From Streptomyces broussonetiae (GTDB taxonomy: Bacteria; Actinomycetota; Actinomycetes; Streptomycetales; Streptomycetaceae), in NCBI RefSeq assembly GCF_009796285.1, contig NZ_CP047020.1, positions 4,092,001-4,156,000 of the forward strand: DNA of 64,000 nt. The letters are read 5' to 3'. Of the stretch, positions 26,058 to 35,923 are shown piece by piece (positions within the stretch are counted from its first letter, which is position 1; each line of letters begins with the position of its first letter). Under the pieces are notes generated by a model. The model worked only from the letters and a program-made list of their open reading frames with translations, did not search any database and had not been told where the DNA came from. A program made the position numbers and the translations under genes.

Positions 26058-26450
26058 TCAGTCGGCGCGGTCGTCGGCGCCGTCACCGGCCAGGGCCGCC
26101 GCCACGGAGTCGTGCACGGTGAAGACCGCCTCGGCCCCCGTGATCTCGAACACGCGGGCCACCACCGGCAGCATCCCCGCCAGGTGAACCCCGCCTCCGG
26201 CGGCCTCCGCCTTCAGCCGGGCGCCGAGCAGGACGTTCAGGCCGGTGGAGTCACAGAAGTCCAGGCGCGTGCAGTCCACGACAAGACGCGAGTAACCCTT
26301 GGCCAGGAGGTTGTCGAGGGGCTCGCGCAGCAGATCGGCGGTGTGGTGATCGAGTTCACCCGCCGGTTTCACGACAGCGCTCGAGCCCTCTTCCCGCACC
26401 TCCACCAGAAGCCGGCCCGACTGTGCGCTGCCGACCATCCCGTGGTCCAT
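26058..26450 (-). CDS. arsI: STAS-domain anti-sigma factor antagonist, probably ArsI
   Basis: 130 aa, ATG 26450 with GGAGAG upstream; an in-frame ATG at 26495 is a weaker option. A single STAS domain has VVKPAGELDHHTADLLREPL and the phosphorylation loop LDFCDSTGLNVLLGARL, in which Ser68 is the expected target of the anti-sigma kinase. Unphosphorylated antagonist would bind the kinase and free the sigma factor. It lies 278 bp upstream of prsI on the same strand; the gap holds no gene I can support. It is divergent from the sigma gene, so the module is complete in one place. Confidence 0.85.
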   Translation of the reverse strand: MDHGMVGSAQSGRLLVEVREEGSSAVVKPAGELDHHTADLLREPLDNLLAKGYSRLVVDCTRLDFCDSTGLNVLLGARLKAEAAGGGVHLAGMLPVVARVFEITGAEAVFTVHDSVAAALAGDGADDRAD

Positions 26451-26573
26451 GCCGTTCTCTCTCCCGAGGTCGTGGCTGCTGATGCCCTCGAACATTACGC
26501 CTTCCAAGCACACTTCGACACCCGAACAACCTCGCATAATCGGACATACTCGAACAGAACGCACTTGCGATCG

Positions 26574-26597
26574 GTTCAGGGAAGCCGGTAGGGGTAG
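26574..26597 (+). promoter_or_regulatory. candidate SigB-class promoter of the sigma gene
   Basis: GTTCAG (26574-26579) and GGGTAG (26592-26597) are separated by 12 bp, close to the GTTT...GGGTAT form read by SigB-class factors. The location 117 bp before the sigma start suggests autoregulation. Confidence 0.4.
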
Positions 26598-26713
26598 TAA
26601 GGAAACATTTCCCACCGGGCCCGCAACGGGCCCACGTCGGCTTCGGAGGCGCCGCACACCGCAGTGCACGCACTGGCTTCGGCTGCCATATGCCGAGAAC
26701 GATGGAGGACACC

Positions 26714-27610
26714 ATGTCACCCCGGCTCGACGCATCGCATACCCAGAACGCGACGTCGACACCCCCACCGGACCAGCTGGATCATGCCATCGAACCCCTC
26801 GACCCCATCGAGGGACTCCCGGAGATCCCGCCGTACGACGAGATCGGTCCCGTCGACGCACGGGCCTTGTCCAAGACCCTCTTCGAGCGCCTCGCCTCGC
26901 TGGAGGAAGGGACGCACGAGTACTCGTACGTCCGCAACACCCTCGTCGAGCTGAACCTCGCGCTCGTGAAGTTCTCCGCCTCGCGCTTCCGCTCCCGCAG
27001 CGAGCCGATGGAGGACATCATCCAGGTCGGCACCATCGGCCTGATCAAGGCGATCGACCGCTTCGAGCTCTCGCGCGGAGTGGAGTTCCCCACCTTCGCG
27101 ATGCCGACGATCATCGGCGAGATCAAGCGTTTCTTCCGTGACACCTCGTGGTCCGTGCGGGTCCCGCGCAGGCTGCAGGAACTCCGTCTCGACCTGGCCA
27201 AGGCCGGGGACGAGCTGGCGCAGAAGCTGGACCGCGCGCCCACGGTCGCGGAGCTGGCCGAGCGGCTCGGCCTCTCGGAGGACGAGGTCGTCGAGGGCAT
27301 GGCCGCCTCGAACGCCTACACCGCCTCCTCGCTGGACGCCCAGCCCGAGGAGGACGAGACCGAGGGCGCGCTGGCGGACCGGATCGGGTACGAGGACCAC
27401 GGCCTGGAGGGCATCGAGTACGTCGAGTCGCTCAAGCCGCTGATCGCCGAACTCCCGCCCCGGGACCGGAAGATCCTCTCCCTGCGCTTCGTGGCGAACA
27501 TGACGCAGTCCGAGATCGGCGACGAACTCGGCATCTCCCAGATGCATGTGTCCCGGCTGCTGTCGCGCACGCTGGTGCGATTGCGCAGGGGGCTGACGGT
27601 GGAGGAGTGA
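26714..27610 (+). CDS. sigI: SigB/SigF/SigG-class RNA polymerase sigma factor, probably SigI
   Basis: 298 aa from ATG 26714, which has GGAGG 5 nt upstream; ATGs at 26690 and 26702 lack one. Region 2 shows ELNLALVKFSASRFRSRSEPMEDIIQVGTIGLIKAIDRF and PTFAMPTIIGEIKRFFRD, the group 3 (stress and development) sigma hallmark. Region 3 includes VRVPRRLQELRLDL, and region 4 ends TQSEIGDELGISQMHVSRLLSRTL. The flanking STAS and HATPase genes show that it is controlled by partner switching. The naming follows remembered S. coelicolor gene order. A candidate self-recognised promoter is upstream and a 16-bp terminator downstream. Confidence 0.88.
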   Translation: MSPRLDASHTQNATSTPPPDQLDHAIEPLDPIEGLPEIPPYDEIGPVDARALSKTLFERLASLEEGTHEYSYVRNTLVELNLALVKFSASRFRSRSEPMEDIIQVGTIGLIKAIDRFELSRGVEFPTFAMPTIIGEIKRFFRDTSWSVRVPRRLQELRLDLAKAGDELAQKLDRAPTVAELAERLGLSEDEVVEGMAASNAYTASSLDAQPEEDETEGALADRIGYEDHGLEGIEYVESLKPLIAELPPRDRKILSLRFVANMTQSEIGDELGISQMHVSRLLSRTLVRLRRGLTVEE

Positions 27611-27642
27611 CCACCACCTCCTGTCCCTGACGCCGCCGACAC

Positions 27643-27693
27643 CGCCGCAGCGCCCCGGCCACCGGCCCCCACCGGTACCGGGGCGCTGCGGCG
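27643..27693 (+). terminator. Rho-independent hairpin after the sigma gene
   Basis: A perfect 16-bp stem (27643-27658 and 27678-27693) with a 19-nt loop starts 33 bp after the sigma stop codon. Confidence 0.75.
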
Positions 27694-27778
27694 TCCCCGG
27701 CCCCGCCCCTTCATCACCGGCCACACCCCTTCGCCACCGGTCTCCGGCCCGCCGCCGCCCTGCGGCCCCACCGCCACA

Positions 27779-28265
27779 CTCGGCCACCGGACCCGTACTC
27801 AGCCACAGGCCCCGTCGGCACCGGACCGCCGCGGCGTCCGCGGTCACGGCCCTCCACCCGCCGGCCCCGCGCTCGGCCACCGGACCCGTACTCAGCCACA
27901 GGCCCCGTCGGGCCCGGACCACCGCGGCGTCCCCGGCCGCGGCCCTCCACCCGCCGCCACCATGCTCGACCACCGGCTACCGCCACCAGCCACCGCCGGC
28001 ACCGGGCCACCGCGACCGCCCCCGGCAGCGGCTCTCGGCCACCGACCCCGCCACCGTTCCCGGCAACCGCTCCCGTCGCGGCATCCCCGGCCGCGGCCAT
28101 CCACCCGCCGCCACCATGCTCGACCACCGGCTACCGCCACCAGCCACCGCCGGCACCGGGCCACCGCGACCGCCCCCGGCCGCGGCTCTCGGCCACCGGC
28201 CCGCCACCGTTCCCGGCAACCGCTCCCGTCGCGGCATCCCCGGCCGCGGCCCTCCACCCGCCGCC
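27779..28265. repeat. C-rich degenerate tandem repeats (93-bp and 151/154-bp units)
   Basis: Two copies of a 93-bp-period unit begin at 27779 and 27872 (shared 40-bp cores). Two copies of a longer unit span 27961-28114 (154 bp) and 28115-28265 (151 bp), nearly identical apart from a 3-bp indel and a few substitutions. A segment around 27927-27960 is shared by both unit types. The plus strand is built largely from CCACCGG/CCGGC-like words with few A and T. Open frames on both strands look like low-complexity artefacts (Pro/His/Arg or Gly/Arg/Ala). Confidence 0.85.
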
Positions 28266-28662
28266 GTTTTCGGCCACCAGCCCCGCCGGCGCCCCGGGGC
28301 TCTGCAACGTACCCGGCTACGGTCCTCTGGCCACCAGCCACCAACCCCCTGCCCCGCTGGTACCGGGCCACGGCGACGCTCCCGGCCGTAGTCCTCCTCC
28401 GGCCCCGCCACCGTCCTCGGCAACCGGCCACCGGCCACCGCCAGCGGCCCCAGCCCCCGGCCTTCAGCCTCCGCCCCGGCCCGTCGGGCTCCGCCCCCCT
28501 GACCCGTGGCTCTCCGCCCCCGGCCCCAACCGTTATCCGGTTACCGGGGGAAACCTCTTTTCCCGCACGGTCCCCTCCACCAGCATGGGCCCCCAAACCG
28601 GCTGGTATGCCGGACGGGGGTCGCAACGGCGCGGCCACCCGGCGTCACGAGGAGGCTGGACG
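28266..28662. other. remainder of the gene-free space between sigI and the lectin gene
   Basis: The base composition remains C-rich and repetitive to about 28500 and then becomes ordinary. GGAGG at 28651-28655 is the ribosome site of the following gene. I support no ORF here; the long frames crossing it lack domain-like sequence. Confidence 0.5.
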
Positions 28663-30294
28663 ATGGCTCAGGGGGACGGCGTCGGGGACGGGCCGGAAGG
28701 GGCCGAAACCCGCGAGGCCGGGACGGACGGCGCCGAGAGCGGCCGGGCCGGAGCGGGCGAGGCCACGGCGGGTGGAGGACTCGAGGGCGCCGCGGACTCC
28801 CGGCTCACCGACCTCCTCCGCTCCCCCGCCCCCACCGCCTACCCGGCGCTCCAGGAACTGCGCAGACGTCACCACCCGGCGGTCCTGGCCTACGCCCGGC
28901 TGTGTGCCGCGGGCGAGTCCGCCGCCCGGCGGCTGGCGGCCGAGACCTTCACCACGGCGGCCCGCGAGACAGCCCGCGGCGTCGACCCGGCCGTCCCGCT
29001 GCGCCACCGGCTCCTGCTGCTGACGGCGAGGCTGGCGACGGCCTGGGCGCAGGACGAGCGCTCCGCGGGCGTCGACCCCGGCCTGCTGCTCGTACTGAAC
29101 GCGTCCGGCCTGCCCGACGGCCCCACCCCGCCCCTCCTCCCCGCGTTCCGCTCGCTGCCCTCCCGCACCCAGGGCCTGATCTGGTACGGCGTACTGGAGC
29201 GGGAGCCGCAGGAGCGGACCGCCGCCTTCCTCGGCCTGAGCGGCACGGACGTGGCGTACGGCACCCCACAGGCGCTCCAGGCCCTGTCCCAGGCCTGTCT
29301 CCGTCGGCGCCTGGCTGCCTCCGACGACCCGCGCTGTGCCGACTTCCGCCGGCTGATCGAGGAGGCCGTACGGCCGGACGGCCCACGCCGCAGTGCCGAT
29401 CTGGACGCCCACATGGCGCGCTGCCCGCACTGCACGGCCGCGTTCGAGGACCTGCGGGCCCTGCGGGACACGCCCCGGCAGACCCTGGCGGAGGGCCTCC
29501 TGCCGTGGCGCGGCACGGCGTACCTGCGCGCGCACGAGCCGCCGGCCACCCACGAAGTGCCCTCGGTACGGGCGACCTGGCCGCCCGCGCGACGCCTCCT
29601 GCTGGCCTCGGCGGCCCTGGGCGTGGCCCTGACCCCGCTGCTGGTGTTCCTGCTCACCCCGGACGGTCCCGCGGGCCAGGAGCCGACCGCGGCGACACCG
29701 ACCCCTCCCCCGGTGACGGTGACGGCAACGGTCTCGACGTCCCCGTCCGCGTCCCCGACCCCGCCCTCATCCCCGTCGGCCTCCTCCAACCCGCCCGCGC
29801 CAAGCCGGACTTCAGCCAGTGCGTCCGTGTCTGCACCGGGCCCGACGCCGACACCGACCGCACATCCCCAGGCCCCCGCTCCCGAGCCCCCGGGAACGGC
29901 CTTCGCCCAGGTGGTCAACCTCGCCACGGGCCGCTGCCTGGACATCCGCGACGGCGACCTGGAACAGGGCAACGACGTCGTCACGGCCCGCTGCTCCGGC
30001 TCCCCGACCCAACGCTGGCGCGTGGACACCCGCCTGGGCGTCCTGCGCTCGGCGGCCGACGACTCCTTCTGCCTGGACAGCCGGGGCGCGACCGACCGCG
30101 GCGTGGGCATCTGGACCTGCGACTCGGTCTACGGCGACAACGGCGACAACCTCCGCTTCACGGTCGCCGTCGACGGCACGATCCGCCCGGACATCGCCCC
30201 AGACACCGCGGTGACCCCGGACGGCCGGTACGGGGTGTCCCTGGAACCGCTGGACGGCGACCCGGACCAGCAGTGGCGGGCGGGCGCCGCCTGA
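28663..30294 (+). CDS. sigma-like / zinc-finger / transmembrane / ricin-B-lectin fusion protein
   Basis: 543 aa, ATG 28663 with GGAGG 7 nt upstream. Residues 45-130 look like ECF sigma region 2 (ALQELRRRHHPAVLAYARLC, AARRLAAETFTTAARE), and 155-215 like region 4 (AFRSLPSRTQGLIWYGVLE). A ZAS-type zinc motif H250-x3-C254-x2-C257 (HMARCPHC) follows, as in anti-sigma factors. One membrane helix (about 311-332) leads outward to a Pro/Thr/Ser linker (335-410) and a ricin-type beta-trefoil (about 415-543; VVNLATGRCLDIRDGD, CLDS, QQWRAG). The build implies an outside carbohydrate-binding sensor joined to a cytoplasmic transcription-like part. Whether it binds DNA or polymerase is unknown; the region 4 helix-turn-helix is poorly conserved. 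Confidence 0.8.
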   Translation: MAQGDGVGDGPEGAETREAGTDGAESGRAGAGEATAGGGLEGAADSRLTDLLRSPAPTAYPALQELRRRHHPAVLAYARLCAAGESAARRLAAETFTTAARETARGVDPAVPLRHRLLLLTARLATAWAQDERSAGVDPGLLLVLNASGLPDGPTPPLLPAFRSLPSRTQGLIWYGVLEREPQERTAAFLGLSGTDVAYGTPQALQALSQACLRRRLAASDDPRCADFRRLIEEAVRPDGPRRSADLDAHMARCPHCTAAFEDLRALRDTPRQTLAEGLLPWRGTAYLRAHEPPATHEVPSVRATWPPARRLLLASAALGVALTPLLVFLLTPDGPAGQEPTAATPTPPPVTVTATVSTSPSASPTPPSSPSASSNPPAPSRTSASASVSAPGPTPTPTAHPQAPAPEPPGTAFAQVVNLATGRCLDIRDGDLEQGNDVVTARCSGSPTQRWRVDTRLGVLRSAADDSFCLDSRGATDRGVGIWTCDSVYGDNGDNLRFTVAVDGTIRPDIAPDTAVTPDGRYGVSLEPLDGDPDQQWRAGAA

Positions 30295-30325
30295 CAGCCC
30301 CGACTCCCCCAGGGCGTAAGGCCGT

Positions 30326-31501
30326 TCAGGCCACCCGCACTCCCCGCCGCCACACCCCGTCGACCAGCGGTACACCCGGCCGGTAGGCGAGGTGGACGTG
30401 GCTCGGCGCGTCCAGAAGGGTCAGGTCGGCGAAGGCGCCGGGGGCGAGGCGGCCGATGTCGGTACGGCGCAGGGCCGCCGCACCGCCCGCCGTGGCCGAC
30501 CAGACCGCCTCGTCGGGGGTCATCCGCATGTCGCGGACGGCCAGGGCGATGCAGAAGGGGACGGAGGAGGTGAACGACGAGCCCGGGTTGCAGTCCGTGG
30601 ACAGGGCGACCGTCGCGCCGGCGTCGAGGAGACGGCGGGCGTCCGGCCACTGAGCACGGGTCGAGAACTCCGCGCCGGGCAGGAGCGTGGCGACCGTGTC
30701 GCTGTTCGCCAGGGCGTCCACGTCCGTGTCGGTGAGGTGCGTGCAGTGGTCGGCACTGGCCGCGTCGAGTTCGACGGCGAGCTGGACGCCGGGGCCGTAG
30801 GAAAGCTGGTTGGCGTGGATGCGGGGGTGCAGGCCCTTCGCCCTGCCGGCGGTGAGGATCGCGCGGGCCTGGTCGCCGTCGAAGGCGCCCTTCTCGCAGA
30901 ACACGTCGATCCAGCGGGCGTGCGGCGCGCAGGCGTCCAGCATCTCGCCGGTGACCAGGGCGACATAGGCGGCCGGGTCGTCGGCGTAGTCCGGGGAGAC
31001 GATGTGCGCGCCGAGGTACGTCACCTCGTCGGTGTGCCGCGCGGCGATGCGCAGGGCGCGGGCCTCGTCCTCGACCGTGAGGCCGTAGCCCGACTTCGTC
31101 TCGAAGGTGGTCGTGCCCTGCCGGAGCGCCTCCGCCAGGTAGTGGGTGAGGTTCGCCTCCAGGTCCTCGTCGCTCGCCGCCCGGGTGGCGGCGACCGTGG
31201 TGCGGATGCCGCCCGCGGTGTAGGAGCGGCCGGACATCCGGGCGTTGAACTCCTGCGTGCGGTCGCCCGCGAACACCAGGTGCGAGTGGGAGTCAACGAA
31301 GCCCGGCAGCACCGCCCGGCCGCCCGCGTCGACCCGGTTGTCAGTGGCGGGTGCTTTGCTGGATTCACCGGTCCACGCGATGCGGTCGCCGTCGATGACG
31401 ACGGCCGCGTCCTGGATCAGGCCCAGGGGGGATCCGTCACCGGAGGAGGGGTCGTTGGTGACCAGCGTGGCGATGTTGGTGATGACGGTGCTGCTGCTCA
31501 T
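30326..31501 (-). CDS. hutI: imidazolonepropionase
   Basis: 391 aa, ATG 31501. Amidohydrolase-fold motifs are LPGFVDSHSHLVFAGDR (metal His pair), FETKSGYGL, HANQLSYGPG, and STDCNPGSSFTSS, all of HutI type. The enzyme opens the ring of 4-imidazolone-5-propionate to N-formimino-L-glutamate in histidine degradation. It is the last gene in hutU-M20-hutF-hutI, with 29 bp between it and hutF. It is convergent, only 31 bp away, with the lectin gene; I see no terminator in that gap. Confidence 0.94.
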   Translation of the reverse strand: MSSSTVITNIATLVTNDPSSGDGSPLGLIQDAAVVIDGDRIAWTGESSKAPATDNRVDAGGRAVLPGFVDSHSHLVFAGDRTQEFNARMSGRSYTAGGIRTTVAATRAASDEDLEANLTHYLAEALRQGTTTFETKSGYGLTVEDEARALRIAARHTDEVTYLGAHIVSPDYADDPAAYVALVTGEMLDACAPHARWIDVFCEKGAFDGDQARAILTAGRAKGLHPRIHANQLSYGPGVQLAVELDAASADHCTHLTDTDVDALANSDTVATLLPGAEFSTRAQWPDARRLLDAGATVALSTDCNPGSSFTSSVPFCIALAVRDMRMTPDEAVWSATAGGAAALRRTDIGRLAPGAFADLTLLDAPSHVHLAYRPGVPLVDGVWRRGVRVA

Positions 31502-31530
31502 GGTGTCGTCCTTGTGGGGGGCGATGGGGT

Positions 31531-32868
31531 TCAGTCGCGGAGGGCCTCGACAGCGGCCGACAGCGCCTGCGGCACGTCGGGTACAAGGGTGTGCGCCCCG
31601 TCGCGTACGACATGCCGCCCGCCCACGACCGTATGCCGCACGTCCGCCCCGGTCGCCGCGAATACGGCCGTCTCGGCGCCCAGCCTGGGCAGCGGGCCCG
31701 CTGTCCTGACCGAGTCGAGGGCGATCGTCGTGAAGTCGGCGAGCGCCCCCGCCTCGAGGGTGCCGGCCGCGTCCCAGCCGAGGGCGGCGTGCCCGTCGGC
31801 GCCGGCGGCCCGCAGCAGGGCGGCGGCCGTCCAGTGGCCCCGGGTGCGGGTGCGCAGCCGCTCGTTCAGCTCCATCGCGCGCGCCTCTTCGAGCAGGTCG
31901 ACGACGGCGTGGCTGTCGGAGCCGAGGCTGAGCGGGGAGCCGGCCCGCTGGAGGGCGACGGCGGGGCCGATGCCGTCGGCCAGGTCCCGCTCGGTCGTCG
32001 GGCACATGCAGGTGCCGGTGCCACTGGCGCCGAGCAGCGCGATGTCCTCGTCCGTGAGGTGGGTGTTGTGCACGCCGGTGGTGCGCGGCCCGAGCACGCC
32101 GTGGTCGGCGAGCAGCCGGGTGGGCGTGCAGCCGTGGGCGGCGAGGCAGGCATCGTTCTCGGCGGTCTGCTCCGACAGGTGCACATGCAGCGGGGCCCGC
32201 CGCTCCTCGGCCCATCCGGCCACGGTCGCCAACTGGTCGGCGGGCACGGCCCGTACGGAGTGGATCGCCGCCCCGATCCGTGCGTGATCCCGTTCCTTGA
32301 GAACTGCACAGCGTGCCGCCCAGGCCTGCGCGCTGCCGTCGGAGAAGCGGAGCTGGTGGCCGTTGGGGGCCTCGCCGAAGCCGGCGGACAGGTAGCAGGT
32401 GTCGAGGAGGGTGATGCGGATACCGGCGTCGGCGGCGGCCTCGATCAGCGCCTCGCCCATGGCGTTGGGGTCGGCGTACGGGGTGCCGCCGGGGGCGTGG
32501 TGCACGTAGTGGAACTCGCCGACGGCCGTGATGCCGGCCAGGGCCATCTCCGCGTACACCGCGCGGGCCAGCGCGTGGTAGGTCTCCGGGGTCAGCCGGT
32601 CGGCGACGGAGTACATCACCTCGCGCCAGGTCCAGAAGGTCCCGGAGCCGACCTGGACGGTGCCGCGCAGCGCCCGGTGGAAGGCGTGGCTGTGGGCGTT
32701 GGCCAGGCCGGGCAGGGTCAGGCCGCGCAGCACCTCGGCACCGGGCGGCGGGGTGGGGACGCCGGTACGGACGGCGCTGATCCGCCCGTCCTCGGTGGCG
32801 AGAGCCACGCCCGGCTCGACGTGGGTGTCGAGCCAGGCGTGCTCCAGCCAGTAGGTCGCCTTGGTCAC
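31531..32868 (-). CDS. hutF: formimidoylglutamate deiminase
   Basis: 445 aa, GTG 32868 overlapping the preceding stop (GTGA). The amidohydrolase fold has ANAHSHAFHRALRG, the HVHLSEQTAEND His motif, GVHNTHLTDED, CPTTERDLADG and the metal Asp in LGSDSHAVVDLLEE, matching HutF. It releases ammonia from formiminoglutamate to give N-formyl-L-glutamate. That product then needs a deformylase; no HutG-like N-formylglutamate deformylase gene is present, which draws attention to the M20 gene just upstream. Confidence 0.92.
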   Translation of the reverse strand: MTKATYWLEHAWLDTHVEPGVALATEDGRISAVRTGVPTPPPGAEVLRGLTLPGLANAHSHAFHRALRGTVQVGSGTFWTWREVMYSVADRLTPETYHALARAVYAEMALAGITAVGEFHYVHHAPGGTPYADPNAMGEALIEAAADAGIRITLLDTCYLSAGFGEAPNGHQLRFSDGSAQAWAARCAVLKERDHARIGAAIHSVRAVPADQLATVAGWAEERRAPLHVHLSEQTAENDACLAAHGCTPTRLLADHGVLGPRTTGVHNTHLTDEDIALLGASGTGTCMCPTTERDLADGIGPAVALQRAGSPLSLGSDSHAVVDLLEEARAMELNERLRTRTRGHWTAAALLRAAGADGHAALGWDAAGTLEAGALADFTTIALDSVRTAGPLPRLGAETAVFAATGADVRHTVVGGRHVVRDGAHTLVPDVPQALSAAVEALRD

Positions 32869-34120
32869 CTGCAGGCCAGCCCTTCCAGTACGTCGGCGAG
32901 TGCGTGCACCCCGGCCACGCAGTCGTCCTCGGCGGCGGACTCGGCCGGGGAGTGCGAGACACCGGTGGGGTTGCGCACGAACAGCATGGCGGTCGGAACG
33001 CTCCCGGAGAGAATCCCGGCGTCGTGTCCGGCCCCGGTCCCGAGGACGGGCACCGTCAGTCCGGTGTCCTTGCCCAGGATGCGGCCGAGTTCGTCGCGCA
33101 GGGCGTGGTCGAACTCGACAACGGGCGTGAAGGACTCCCGTACGACGTCGAGATCGATGCCGTGGGCGTCGGCGTACTCCCGGGCCGCCTTCTCGATGCC
33201 GCCGACCACCGTGTCCAGGGTGTCCTGGTCGGCGGCCCGGGAGTCGAGCCAGCCGCGCACCAGGGACGGGATGGCGTTGACCCCGTTGGGCTCCACGGAG
33301 ATCTTGCCGAAGGTGGCGACGGCACCGGCGAGCCGGGCCTCGCGGCGGGCGGCGAGCACGGTCTCGGCGTACGACAGCATCGGGTCGCGCCGGTCCACCA
33401 GCCGGGTCGTGCCGGCGTGGTTGGCCTCGCCCCGGAAGTCGAACCGCCAGCGGCCGTGCGGCCAGATGGCACTGGCGATGCCGACCCGGTCGCCGGACAG
33501 GTCCAGCGCCCGGCCCTGTTCGACGTGGAGTTCCACGAAGGCGCCGATCCGGGCCAGCCGTTCGGGGTCGGCCCCGATGCCCTCGGGGTCGTACCCGGCG
33601 GCCTCCATGGCCCGCGGGAGCGTGATCCCGTCCCCGTCGGTCAGCCGGTGCGCCTGCTCCACGGTCAACTGCCCGGCGGTGAGCCGGGAGCCGACACAGG
33701 CGAGCCCGAAGCGCGCGCCTTCCTCGTCCCCGAAGTTGACGATGGCCAGCGGCCTGCTGAACCGCGCTCCCCTGCGGCGCAGTTCGTCGAGGGCGGCGAA
33801 GGAGGACACGACCCCGAGGGGCCCGTCGAAGGCCCCGCCGTCCGGCACGGAGTCGAGATGCGACCCGGTGACGACGGCGTCCCCGGCAGCCGGGTCACCG
33901 AGCCAGGCCCACTGGTTCCCGTTCCGGTCCACCTCGTACGCCAGCCCGCGGCCCTCGGCCTGCTGCCTGAACCAGGCCCGGCACTCGGCGTCGGCGCCGG
34001 TCCAGGCGAAGCGCCGGTAACCGCCGGAGCCGGGGTGACGGCCGACGGGAAGCAACTCGCGCCACATCTCCTGGAAGGAGGGGGCGCTGGGGGCGGAAGC
34101 CGTTCCGCCCACTTCTACCG

Positions 34121-34124
<4 letters not shown>
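32865..34124 (-). CDS. M20 amidohydrolase, allantoate amidohydrolase / N-carbamoyl amino-acid hydrolase type
   Basis: 419 aa, GTG 34124 overlapping the hutU stop (GTGA). The metal-binding motifs are GSHLDSVPDGGAFDGPLG (bridging Asp), NFGDEEGARFG (Glu base and ligand), AFVELHVEQG (His) and the C-terminal GVSHSPAES (His). The lid dimerisation domain (about 215-330) has FRGEANHAGTTR. The family cleaves N-carbamoyl or ureido groups from amino acids. Inside a hut operon whose HutF makes N-formylglutamate, I infer that it may remove the formyl group; allantoate hydrolysis remains the default family guess. Confidence 0.85.
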
Positions 34125-35785
<1,661 letters not shown>

Positions 35786-35810
35786 CGTCTGCCTCCTCCT
35801 GTTACTACGT

Positions 35811-35847
35811 CTATTCACATCCTGTCCGCCTGAATAGAACTAGTCAA
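35811..35847 (-). promoter_or_regulatory. hutU promoter with overlapping inverted-repeat operator
   Basis: On the minus strand TTGACT (35847-35842) and CAGGAT (35824-35819) are separated by 17 bp, a good vegetative promoter. CTATTCA (35811-35817) and TGAATAG (35831-35837) form a perfect 7-bp inverted repeat with a 13-bp spacer that straddles the -10 box, a typical place for a repressor. Confidence 0.6.
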
Positions 35848-35923
35848 TACATCAGGGCGGGCCTCTTCGCGCGCCGGTGGTGTTTGGCTGGATGCACCGA
35901 AGGCGGACACGAGGGGAGAAGCT

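Noticed and set aside
27779..28265. Possible CRISPR array
   Set aside because: Units are 93 and about 150 bp, nearly identical throughout, with no short repeats separated by unique spacers and no cas genes.
27962..29023. 353-residue plus-strand frame and 248-residue minus-strand frame in the repeat region
   Set aside because: Both consist of Pro/Arg/His or Gly/Arg/Ala runs that follow the nucleotide repeats, with no ribosome site or domain.
31502..32962. Long frame upstream of hutI giving an 878-residue product
   Set aside because: It runs through hutF in another frame and lacks any domain; HutI starts at ATG 31501.
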